This document shows, in pieces, positions 21,446 through 32,400 of a stretch of DNA of 64,000 bases. Source of the stretch: Rhynchopus sp. YZ270_cl-10 (lineage: Eukaryota; Euglenozoa; Diplonemea; Diplonemida; Diplonemidae); NCBI GenBank assembly GCA_964035575.1, contig OZ037901.1:992001-1056000 (forward strand). Direction: 5' to 3'. The stretch's first letter is position 1. Every line of letters starts with the position of its first letter. The notes beneath the pieces were generated by a model. That model worked only from the letters and a program-made list of their open reading frames with translations. It made no database searches and was not told where the DNA came from. The position numbers and the translations under genes were made by a program.

Positions 21446-22618
21446 ATGGGCCCTACACGACACGCCCCAGCCCTCCTGCTGCTCTCACTGTGCGTTGTAG
21501 TGGTGCTCCTCTGCCAGCTGCAGTGGCAGGCAGGGGTGCAGAGCGCCCTGCGGGAGGAGGTCGCCTTTTTGCGCAGCTCTCTCAAAGAAAAATGTCCACC
21601 GTGCAGCACCGCCACCGCCAGCACCACCGATACTATATCCAATGAACGCTGCAAAGCTTTGGTAAACAAGGCAGAACAAACCGGTGCAGACACCGTGCAA
21701 TTCCCATCCAACAATCTGACGCTCTGCTCCTTCGCGGGGTACTGTGTCCGCAACCCAGTTCCCCAAACGGAACGTACCGAGGTGTCTGCCCTGGCGGGGT
21801 TGTACCTTTACACCCTGCGGCAGTCGTTGCTGGGAACATTGTTGGGGACGGATAGTTTTGTACCGGGGGTGGGGGCACGTCTGAAGAGGACGGCACATCG
21901 TCCAGCAAAGCGTCTGGTGGGCGGGGATTGGCCTAGCGCTGGGATGTCTATGATTGGCGTGAAACGGATGGAGAATTTGCATTTAATCCTGCACCGTGCG
22001 TATCTCATAAAACGGCTTGACGGAGGCTTTTTAGAAACCGGAGTATGGCGTGGAGGGGCCTGCATCTATGCAAAAGGCTTTATGACTGCACACAACATCA
22101 CACAACCGGTTTACGTTGTAGACTCCTTCGCAGGGTTGCCAAGGAAGGAGCACCCTGGAGACGCGAAGTTCTGGCACTACATGCAATACCTGCAGGTCCC
22201 CGAGGCTGCTGTGGCAGACAACTTCGAGAGGTACGCGCTCTTCGACAGCGGTGTGGTCTTCGTGAAGGGGTGGTTTCACGAATCGCTCCCCCCCTTCGTG
22301 GCACGCCACTCCCCGAGGCTTGCGGTACTCCGTTTGGATGGGGATATGTACAAAAGCACCTTGGCAGTACTGTGCTCGCTCTATGCAACGCTGTTGGTAG
22401 GTGGCTTCTGGATCGTCGATGATTGGGAAGTACCGGCCGCGCGGCATGCAATAACAGACTTCGTGGGCAACCACAGCATCACCGATGTAGGCCAGCCCAT
22501 AGAAGGCAACCGGCTCGACTCTTCAACAAACAAAGGAGCGTTTTTCGAGAAGATCCGCGACGTCACAATAGACACTACATGGTGTGCGACAGAAATCGCA
22601 AGGGAAGTGGTTGTTTGA
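21446..22618 (+). CDS. Membrane-anchored TylF/MycF-type SAM-dependent O-methyltransferase
   Basis: A single exon of 390 aa. Residues 9-24 (ALLLLSLCVVVVLLCQ) form an N-terminal membrane anchor with a short basic front, so the catalytic part should face the ER/Golgi lumen (type II). From about 165 the sequence follows the TylF/MycF family: SMIGVKRMENL, FLETGVWRGGA (195-205, SAM-binding loop), VVDSFAGLP (224-232), the FERY and GWF stretches, RLDGDMYKST and the metal-binding-type VDDWEVP. In bacteria this family methylates sugar hydroxyls on macrolides. Here a glycan or glycoprotein substrate is plausible, which is inference. It is intronless and bacterial in family type, consistent with old lateral gain. 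Two N-glycosylation sequons (NNLT, NHSI) are present. Confidence 0.88.
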   Translation: MGPTRHAPALLLLSLCVVVVLLCQLQWQAGVQSALREEVAFLRSSLKEKCPPCSTATASTTDTISNERCKALVNKAEQTGADTVQFPSNNLTLCSFAGYCVRNPVPQTERTEVSALAGLYLYTLRQSLLGTLLGTDSFVPGVGARLKRTAHRPAKRLVGGDWPSAGMSMIGVKRMENLHLILHRAYLIKRLDGGFLETGVWRGGACIYAKGFMTAHNITQPVYVVDSFAGLPRKEHPGDAKFWHYMQYLQVPEAAVADNFERYALFDSGVVFVKGWFHESLPPFVARHSPRLAVLRLDGDMYKSTLAVLCSLYATLLVGGFWIVDDWEVPAARHAITDFVGNHSITDVGQPIEGNRLDSSTNKGAFFEKIRDVTIDTTWCATEIAREVVV

Positions 22619-22738
22619 CAAAAAAACCCCTATTTACTAGAATATTTGCGTTCTTTGCATAACTTCCAAAGAACCCCCCCCTCTTTTTTCATTTTACGAA
22701 ATGGATGTATCATATTGCTGTCGATGCCGCTCTCTCTC

Positions 22739-22752
22739 CATCAGTAGGGTAA

Positions 22753-22785
<33 letters not shown>

Positions 22786-22890
22786 CTCACGTTCCCTGTT
22801 AGTGGGTGAACAATCCAACCCTTAGACAATTCTGCTTGTCTAGGCTAGGAAGAGCCGACATCGAAGGATAAAAAAAGCAACGTCGCTATC
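22739..22890 (-). pseudogene. Fragment of large-subunit (28S) rRNA, antisense orientation
   Basis: The minus strand reads CCTTCGATGTCGGCTCTTCC, GGATTGTTCACCCACTAAC, AGGGAACGTGAG, CTGGGTTTAGACCGTCGTG and AGACAGGTTGGTTTTACCC. These are the landmarks of the sarcin-ricin to peptidyl-transferase 3' part of LSU rRNA, in the right order. The fragment ends sharply, next to a family-B element on one side. It is an isolated piece from a different LSU region, and in the opposite orientation, to the one at 18460. Confidence 0.88.
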
Positions 22891-22975
22891 ACTGCATGGT
22901 TGGGTGGTCCACTCCACAGTGCACCATAAGGTACACTATCCCGAGCGGGCTTTGTATTTCTCTATCAAACTACCA
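22890..22975 (+). repeat. Family-B short element (diverged)
   Basis: ACTGCATGGTTGGGTGGTC, AAGGTACACTATCCCGAGC, GGGCTTTGTATTTC. It directly abuts the rRNA fragment. Confidence 0.7.
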
Positions 22976-23020
22976 TCCCTCACTAGGATCCCCAGACCCC
23001 ACCCCTTTTTTTTTTACACG

Positions 23021-25626
23021 ATGGGGGACAAACTGGACATGGTGGGGTGGTTAGAGATGAAGACCATGCTTGGGTGGTCACCCCGATGGTGCGAGCTGAG
23101 GGGCAAGCTTGGACAGTTCATCCGCAGCCATGACAAGGAGGACCGCACCACGAGGAAGCTCTCCGACCTGAAAGCTGCGGTGGTGACGCTGGAGACCGGA
23201 CACTCACAACGCCGGTATCTTGAGGTAGCATACGCACGCTCCCCCGAGGCTGGTGTACACACCCTACGCCTGCGATGTGCCAACTCTCAAGAAGCGTCTC
23301 TCTGGTTAAAGGCAATTCAAAGATCCCAACAGTACCACCTACAAAGACAGCCCGGGGGGTCTCGAGTATTTACCATAACAAAAACCGTGAACGGAACAAT
23401 AGGTCTTTTGCTAAAGCGTGCGTCAATAGATAAAATCGACCCGGGAGGTCCTGCAGATGTAGCGGGCTTGCGGGTAGGGATGTTGATCATCAGAGTGTGC
23501 GATACGATGATCAAGCTGAATGACGAAATGATGACTGCACACAGCATTGCCGCTGCCCCGCATGAATTCGAAATTGAAGTAAAAATTCCAAAACACGTTG
23601 GACAGCGTGGTGAGGCAGTACGCAGTGCCGTCCCCCGCCAGCTGCTCCTCTTCGCCTATGCAGGCCTCCACCAGCCTTCCGTCCAGCTTCCTTCAAAACT
23701 GCTTCGAACGGTCTCCGAATTTCTCAATGAAGGCACGAAAGTGTTGGTGGTTCTTTGGGGCTGGGGGAATACGGTTGAATCTCGCCACGTCTTGGTTCCG
23801 GGGTATAGCGTGACTGCTGCGGATGTGCATCAGATTTTAAATGCGGACTCGAAATGGTTGAGTGCGCGGGATGACTCCTCTGTATGGGATTCGAAGGCAG
23901 TGTACTTTGCTGGACCCTCCCCTGGACCGACCAGTGGAAAGCAGCGGCGGATTTTGCCTTCCGAGGTTTTGTCTGCGTATTTGGGGACCGGGAAGGGGTT
24001 GGCATTGCATATGGTGTCGGTGGAGGCGAAAACGCACCTGGATGCTTTCATTGCCTCGACAGAGGCGTGTACACCTGCCGGATCTCCGCATAGGGGACGT
24101 GTAGAGCGTAGTAGCATTTACGATGAAACGGCCGTAGTATCGCTAGAGGAACACCAAGACTGCCTCCGCGAGAAGGACCAAGAGATAACCCGCCTAAAAG
24201 GCGTGATCGCGACCCTCCGCAGCTCGCTTGCAGAGCTCCGAACCCAGAGTGGTGGGCTTCCTTGGGATGAGGAGGAACCCTCCATTGTTACGGTATGGCA
24301 GAGTGGGGAGACAAAAGGGGGGAATAATCTGGTGATGAATAACACAAAAAAACAACAACAACAACAACAGGAGCTGCGCGACCGAGTAGTGGCAGCAGGG
24401 ACATTGGAGGAGCTGGAGTCGGTCGACTTCCCTGAAGGGGAGGCAGATGGGGTATGCACACATCTCCCACACCCCCCCTATTAAAATCTCCCCCTCATTT
24501 TCATCAGTTCTTCACCCCCATTGGGTCGCGCAACAACAGCGAGAACTGGGGCGAGGTCGACGTGGACACACGCGCCTCGCCTCTCCTGCAAGAGGACGAC
24601 GTGTCTGCAGCGGTGTCGAACTGCTCTTGGATCGGGCCTGCGCATGGACGGCGTCTGGGGGACGGTGTCATCGGGATCCGCCCGCGGGGGAACATCGACG
24701 ACTTCCCAAGCATGTCTGCGAGCGAGGGGTGGGCCGAAGGGTGGCATCTGCGCAACGTGGGGTACAAGAAGACTGGGGAGAAGATCCCCTCCCTGGAGAG
24801 CCTCTACACCTTTGTTGGTGTCGACCTCTTCCGTTCGAAGGATCCGCTTGCGAACGCAGGACGGCACCTCAAGCTGCCCTCAGTCGACTTCGACTGCCAC
24901 GGCCTGCCACCCTGCTTCGTCTTCAACCTTCAAGTCCCCTACTGTGAAGCGCCCTCTGTCTGGGGCCAAGTCCCAGGTGGACCTACAGTGAACATCATAG
25001 TAGCGTTTGTGCTCAAGAAAACATCTGCAGACGAGCTAGAGCAGATTCCACAGGCAAAGCTCGTCCGCGAAATGTACAAGCAAACCAAGGAGACAGGCTC
25101 GCTTGGAACAGACTCGCGGTTCTTGGGGAGGGTCAAGGTATGCAGGGAAGAAACGCTGCTTTTTTTTTTCTCCAGATTTTCCTTTCCTTCCTAGGATATT
25201 CTGTCAAATTTACAAACAAACCACACCACCCCTTCAGATGCTCGTACGCGCTGAGAAGGGCGTGCCACGAATGTTCTCACGCTACAACGGAAAGCCTGTA
25301 CTTGTCACGAAGTCTGGGACCCTCTTCAGGACAGACGACTATCTGGAGGTATGGCGCTTTCACTCATCTCCCCTCCCCTCCCCTCCCCTCCCCTCTTTTG
25401 CTTCCATATCACCTCCATTGCTCAGGTGGACTGCAACTTCCGTTCTTGGGCGTATGCTGCTCGGACTGCGCTGTACTCCATGTGGGGTGCGCTATCCCAG
25501 TTCAAGGTGCACGTTGGCATATGCATAGAAGGACGTGAAGACGGTGAGATGCCCGAACGCATCATCGGATGCTGCCAAATGAGCAACTTCGACCTCGAGG
25601 CCGCCAGCGAATGGGGTGAGGACTGA
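23021..25626 (+). CDS. PH-PDZ-DUF1336 (EDR2-like) protein
   Basis: Exons are 23021-24451, 24508-25137, 25238-25348 and 25426-25626. All three introns (56, 100 and 77 bp) are phase 0, and the product is 790 aa. An N-terminal PH domain (about 7-98: VGWLEMKTMLGWSPRWCEL...SLWLKAI) is followed by a PDZ-like domain (about 112-190, with GLLLKR, DPGGPADVAGLRVGM and the closing EFEIEVKIP), a middle region of unknown fold, a short coiled coil (about 375-405) and a Gln run. From 478 on, the DUF1336/EDR2 C-terminal domain is clear: FVFNLQVPY, then DCNFRSWAYAAR and the closing GREDGEMPERIIGCCQM. In plants, PH plus DUF1336 proteins bind membrane lipids; the added PDZ is unusual. The ATG chosen follows a CCCAG acceptor. 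Upstream in-frame codons lie in a family-B element and are excluded. Confidence 0.9.
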
Positions 25627-26447
25627 TGGGAGAGGAACTGAGGGAGAGAGAGAGAAAGGACAACATGGGTACCGTTTTTCTGCCAAAAAAAAAAAATACA
25701 CATCCATTTCGTGTGTCTAGGCTTTCCCTATCTGCGTTTGGGCATGGGTGATGGGGGGGGGCTGTGTGCGTTTCCGTGTGTACTAAAGCTGTGTCCGTCA
25801 AGTGACACAGCAGACTGCCCGCTTGTCTTTCTTTGTAACAGTGTTTATTGAGGGTACATCTGTTCCGTAGCACCCACGCGAAGAGAACAGACCTTTAAAA
25901 GGTGACTAAACGAAAGGGATCATCTTACCATTTTTTTTTTTTGGCTTACCTCGTTTTGTCAACAGAACTAACGTTTCAAACAAATAGAAACTCCCCTACC
26001 CCCAGCACCAGGGCAAATCCTAAATCACTACCGGTACCCGAGGTTTTTGAAAAATGTGCCAGCGTTTTTTTGGGGGAAAAGGGTGCAGTACGTTGCACTG
26101 ACTGTGGGGGGGAAAATACCAGGAAAAAAAATTGTCCAATTTTCAACATCGATCCCACCACTGCACGGTATCAGCTCAGAAATGTATCTAAAACACACGT
26201 ATTTCCACCAAAATAAATGACATGGGTTGTTATTTACGGGGTGTTTTCGGGTTTACATGGAGCGCGCTTTTTTTCTTTGTGCCCGTTTTCTAAAATTTCG
26301 GCTCTGACCCCAATATTTAGGATATGCCCTGCCCAGCACGATGGAGTTGTGCACTGCCTTTTTCTTGTTTCCGCCCTCAGTAACTAATAGTAACACAATA
26401 CCCACAGGAGCAACCGCACATATCTGGAACCCCCCTTCCCCGTTCCC
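25627..26447 (+). other. Intergenic spacer
   Basis: No gene is seen. It holds a degenerate family-A element (about 25899-25945, GGTGACTAAACGAAAGGG then ATCATCTTACC and T run) and a relic stretch at 26060-26165 whose complement contains GTGGTGGGATCGATG, similar to 19893-19930. AG at 26406-26407 is a likely trans-splice acceptor. Confidence 0.55.
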
Positions 26448-29400
26448 ATGATGTCAAGGGGAGCTGTGTGCTTGGTGCTTCTTGCGTTGTGCCTTGTGCG
26501 AACGGATGCGCAGGACTGTACGTGCAAAGCCTCGTGGACCTTCAACACTGAGACGTATGCAGGTTGCCAGTACGTGCCTGGTGCTGGCTTGGAGTACCAG
26601 TACCCCACACCGGTCTGTTCCGTCGATCCGTCGTGCACTTTGTCCTACACTGTGAGTGACACTGCCACACCACCGGTGCAAGTGGAACTCCGCGTTTGTG
26701 ACATATCTGAAGTCGTCTTCGGAACAGGTGACTGTGCGTGTGAGGACAACTGGAGTGCGCCAGTGAACGCGGCGTGCGCGAACCAGGCTGGTTGCCCAGC
26801 AGCGAACTGTTACGCTGAGAAGACCACTTACGTGCGTTCGTTCTGCAAAGTGAAGGCTGCATGCGCGACGGCGTCTGTGAACAACGGTGTGATGTACTCT
26901 GCTTGCACACCTACTGAGTACTCAGAATGCGCTTGCAAACCCACATCCACCTTCAACGGAGAGCAGTTCCAGGGGTGCCAGTACATACCCCTCGCAGGAC
27001 TGCAGGGAATTGCCAGCCTTGGGTACCAAACGTCTGTGGCCATGTGTGAGCCTGTGGATGCGACAAAGTGTGACCCTGCACGTATCCAGTACTTCCTTGA
27101 CAACACGCAGCCGCAGCCGGCCAACATCACGATGCGTGTGTGTGACTTCAGTGAGTACACTGTGGGAACAGAAGACTGCGTTTGCGAAGACGATTGGGAG
27201 TCATCAGCTGCCACAACTTGCGCAGGACAACAGCTCTGCCCTTTCAAACCATGTGCCGGTGTGAAGGGACCCACAGGCTCATTCTGTGTTGTGAAGAACG
27301 CTCCTTGCAAGCAGGCCATTGCGAACTCTGCTGGCAAGGCGTACGGTGCGTGTGTGTCCGCTGCCACTCCGGATTGCAGCTGCAAAGCCGACTGGACCTT
27401 CAACGGTCAAGCGTTCCAGGGATGCCAGTACCTGCCTGAGGCCAGCATGCTCGCCATGTCGCCGTTCTACTCCCCTGTGTGCGAAGCTGCCAACCCTGAC
27501 CTCTGTGACAGCATCACCTACTACACAGAAGCCTCTGGGAACGTGGTTTCAATGAGCATTTGTTCTACTGACGACACCACTGCAGCGTTGGACGCCAACA
27601 CTGACTGCGAGTGTGCAGACACCTGGAGCGCACCTGTCAACACCACCACGTGTACCAACATCCAGGGCTGTCCTTTGACTTCCTGCGGTGGATCCTTTTA
27701 CCCGTGGTGCCAGATGAAGAGCAGTGCAGGGTGCAAGAACGCGACTAAGAACACAGCTGCCGGTGGTGTTTCGTACGGCTTCTGCACTAACCCCTGTGCG
27801 TGCAAAGCCTCGTGGACCTTCAACGGTGAGACGTACGCAGGTTGCCAGTACGTGCCCGGTGCTGGCTTGGAGTACCAATTTCCCACACCAGTCTGTGCAG
27901 TGGATCCGTCGTGCAGCACTAGCTACACTTTGAGTGACACTGCCACACCACCGGTGCAAGTGGAACTCCGGGTTTGCGCTGCAAGTGAAGTGGTCTTCGG
28001 AACAGGCGACTGTGCGTGTGAGGACAACTGGAGTGCACCAGTGAACGCGGCGTGTGCGAACCAGGCTGGTTGCCCAGCAGCGAACTGTTACGCTGAGAAG
28101 ACCACTTACGTGCGTTCGTTCTGCAAAGTGAAGGCTGCATGCGCGACGGCGTCTGTGAACAACGGTGTGATGTACTCTGCTTGCACACCTACTGAGTACT
28201 CAGAATGCGCTTGCAAACCCACATCCACCTTCAACGGAGAGCAGTTCCAGGGGTGCCAGTACATACCCCTCGCAGGACTGCAGGGAATTGCCAGCCTTGG
28301 GTACCAAACGTCTGTGGCCATGTGTGAGCCTGTGGATGCGACAAAGTGTGACCCTGCACGTATCCAGTACTTCCTTGACAACACGCAGCCGCAGCCGGCC
28401 AACATCACGATGCGTGTGTGTGACTTCAGTGAGTACACTGTGGGAACAGAAGACTGCGTTTGCGAAGACGATTGGGAGTCATCAGCTGCCACAACTTGCG
28501 CAGGACAACAGCTCTGCCCTTTCAAACCATGTGCCGGTGTGAAGGGACCCACAGGCTCATTCTGTGTTGTGAAGAACGCCCCTTGCAAGCAGGCCATTGC
28601 AAACTCTGCTGGCAAGGCGTACGGTGCGTGTATGCCCACTGCCACTCCGGATTGCAGCTGCAAAGCCGACTGGACCTTCAACGGTCAAGCGTTCCAGGGA
28701 TGCCAGTACCTGCCTGAGGCCAGCATGCTCGCCATGTCGCCGTTCTACCTCCCTGTGTGCGAAGCTGCCAACCCTGCCCTCTGTGACAGCATCACCTACT
28801 ACACAGAAGCCTCTGGGAACGTGGTTTCAATGAGCATTTGTTCTACTGACGACACCACTGCAGCGTTGGATGCCAACACTGACTGCGAGTGTGCAGACAC
28901 CTGGAGCGCACCTGTCAACACCACTGGCTGCACCAACATCCAAGGTTGCCCTACCACTTCCTGCGGTGGATCCTTTTACCCGTGGTGCCAGATGAAGAGC
29001 AGTGCAGGGTGCAAGAACGCGACTAAGAACACAGCTGCCGGTGGTGTTTCGTACGGCTTCTGCACTAACCCCTGTGCGTGCAAAGCCTCGTGGACCTTCA
29101 ACGGTGAGACGTACGCAGGTTGCCAGTACGTGCCCGGTGCTGGCTTGGAGTACCAATTTCCCACACCAGTCTGTGCAGTGGATCCGTCGTGCAGCACTAG
29201 CTACACTTTGAGTGACACTGCCACACCACCGGTGCAAGTGGAACTCCGGATTTGCAATGCAAGTGAAGTGGTCTTCGGAACAGGTGACTGTGAGTGTGAG
29301 GACAACTGGAGTGCGCCAGTGAACGCGGCGTGCGCGAACCAGGCTGGTTGCCCAGCAGAGAACTGTTACGCTGAGAAGACCACTTACGTGCGTTCATTCT

Positions 29401-32400
29401 GCAAAGTGAAGGCTGCATGCGCGACGGCGTCTGTGAACAACGGTGTGATGTACTCTGCTTGCACACCTGCTGAGTACTCAGAATGCGCTTGCAAACCCAT
29501 GTCCACCTTCAACGGAGAGTCGTTCCAGGGGTGCCAGTTTATCCCTTTTGCAGGACTGCAGGGAATTGCCAGCCTTGCTTACCAAACGTCTGTGGCCGTG
29601 TGCGAACCCCTGAACCCTGCCAAATGTGACCCTGCACGTCTCCAATTCTTCCTTGACAACTCACTGACGAACAACGTAACGATGCGTGTGTGTGACTTCA
29701 GTGAGTACACTGTGGGAACAGAAGACTGCGTTTGCGAAGACAATTGGGAGTCATCAGCTGCCACAACTTGCGCAGGACAACAGCTCTGCCCTTTCAAACC
29801 ATGTGCCGGTGTGAAGGGACCCACAGGCTCATTCTGTGTTGTGAAGAACGCCCCTTGCAAGCAGGCCATTGCGAACTCTGCTGGCAAGGCGTACGGTGCG
29901 TGTATGCCCACTGCCACTCCGGATTGCAGCTGCAAAGCCGACTGGACCTTCAACGGTCAAGCGTTCCAGGGATGCCAGTACCTGCCTGAGGCCAGCATGC
30001 TCGCCATGTCGCCGTTCTACCCCCCTGTGTGCGAAGCTGCCAATCCTGCCCTCTGTGACAGCATCACCTACTACACAGAAGCCTCTGGGAACGTGGTTTC
30101 AATGAGCATTTGTTCTACTGACGACACCACTGCAGCGTTGGACGCCAACACTGACTGCGAGTGTGCAGACACCTGGAGTGCACCTGTCAACACCACTGGC
30201 TGCACCAACATCCAAGGTTGCCCTACCACTTCCTGCGGTGGATCCTTTTTCCCGTGGTGCCAGATGAAGAGCACTGCAGGGTGCAAGAACGCGACTAAGA
30301 ACACAGCTGCCGGTGGTGTGTCGTACGGCTTCTGTACTCCAGACGCTGTGCCCACGACGCCTGCGCCGCCTGTACCACCGACGCCGGCACCGACAACGGC
30401 TGCACCTCCAAGCTACGAGGCTGGGCGGGAGTGCACCAGCGTGGACCTGAACATGACGGCAGGTCTGCCCACAGTGACGTACACACTTGGTGTTGTTCAG
30501 CCGGCCAATGTGCTAGGCATTGAGGTCACCCTATCGCACACGAACATGCGCTCGCTTGCGTGCAACGACGGCTGCGAGTTCTACGTGTCTATCGGCTTCC
30601 GCACCCCAGGAGGTGCAGCAAGCACTGCGTCGGGCATGGAAGGCATCCTCCCCTTCTTCATCACCTCCAACGAGACTGCAGGCGAGAACGCAAAACGCTT
30701 CCTCGGCAACACGGGCCCGGACTTCACGGGTGAGAGCGAGACGCCGTATTTCCTGCAGTCCTGGCTCCAGAACGGCAACGATGTCACGGTATGCAGACAC
30801 CTTTAAGCGGATTAGTTTTTTTTGGCAATCCTTAACACTCACTGGCTGGTGTGGTTTATGTATGAAAGGTTTGCAACGCACACAAGCCAACCAACGCAAC
30901 CGATGCGATACGTTTCTTGCGTTCACATCGTTCGGTTCAGATCGGAACGATGTGAACGGAACGCATGCAACCGACGCAACGCAACCGTTCGGTACGTAAC
31001 GTCTCGAACCAAAGACACGGAAGCAACGCAACGCACCGAACGCAACGCATGCAACGCAACGCAACCGATGTGGACGTAACGATCGGAACGCAACGAACGT
31101 AACCAACCGAACACAACCAACGCAACGCAACCGCTCTGTTCGTTGCACTCTGTATATAACGATCTCTACACAACGAACGCAACGCATGCAACACAACGTA
31201 ACCGGTGTGCACGTAGATATGTGTACGCAACGTAGCGAAGGCAACGCAACCAACGCAACGAGTGGTTACAAACCCCCACGCATGGTTCTCACACCGCTCT
31301 GGCACGTTTCCCAAGCCGCAAACCCGGTTACCTGCCTGAAAAACCGGGTTTTTGGCCAAAACGCCTGTTTTGCCTGTATAACCCTGTAGAACCCTTAAGA
31401 AACACGTGTAAAAAAGGGGTACTCGCGACACCCTGGTTTCAGGGTCTGTCAGGGTTTGGAGGTCTTTGCTTCAGAGAAAGTCTCCTAAAAACCTCCTATC
31501 TTCCCGAGAATCCACTTTTTTGACCTCTTTGGAGGTTTAGAGACCTGAAAAAAAATGCCCGAACCCCACCTTGGGGGGGGGGGGGGGGGTAGGGGAGGGT
31601 CACTGTACTCGATAAATGCGATTTTTCCGATTTTGATCCTCAGAACCGCAGAAGTCCCCGAAAACTATACCAAACCACCTAGGGGACCCAAAAAACGCAC
31701 CAGCGCCCCAGTTTTGACACAGAAACACTCAGATGATGCCTGAAATGCAATTTTTAAAAAATGCCTACAGAACTTGTACCTGCCCACCCCCCGTAGATAG
31801 AGCAAATCACACATTCATCACGCCTCAGTGTGGGCCAGGGGCCAGAAAAGCCCCCAAAGCCACATATTTTCACCCCAGAACCTATCCCGAGGGGTACCCA
31901 GCCTGTTTCGGGGTGTTTAGAGGGACTTGGTGGAACTTAGAACCATGTTTCAAAAAGGGTACAAGTACTGTGCCAAGGGTTTTCCCACCCTAAGGTATCT
32001 GAAGCCGTCAAAAAGCGTGAAGTAGGCAATAAATCAAAAAATACCCCCTGAGGTCAAAAAAAACCACACCATAGGCCCATTTGGACCCCAAAAATCGAAT
32101 TCCGCCCGGTTTTGGGCACTTTTGACCACTTCTGAGCGACTTTTTTGCGTTTTTTAAAAGTGACCACCAACTTGTACCTGCCCACCCCCCCTGTAGATAG
32201 AGCAACTCACACATCCATCACGCCTCAGTGTGTGCCAGGGGCCAGAAAAGCCCCCAAAGCCACATATTTTCACCCCAGAACCTATCCCGAGGGGTACCCA
32301 GCCTGTTTCGGGGTGTTTAGAGGGACTTGGTGGAACTTAGAACCATGTTTCAAAAAGGGTACAAGTACTTGGTCCCTTGAGAGGGCAAACCCTTGGCACA

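Larger units (their letters stand above)
22619..23020 (+). other. Short spacer made of rRNA fragment plus family-B element
   Basis: Most of this 400-bp gap is an antisense LSU rRNA piece that abuts a family-B element. A pyrimidine run and the ATG follow. Confidence 0.65.

Noticed and set aside
22904-23020. Upstream in-frame ATG extending the PH-PDZ-DUF1336 protein by 39 residues
   Set aside because: The extension lies in a family-B repeat and a pyrimidine tract, and the PH domain begins right after the ATG at 23021.
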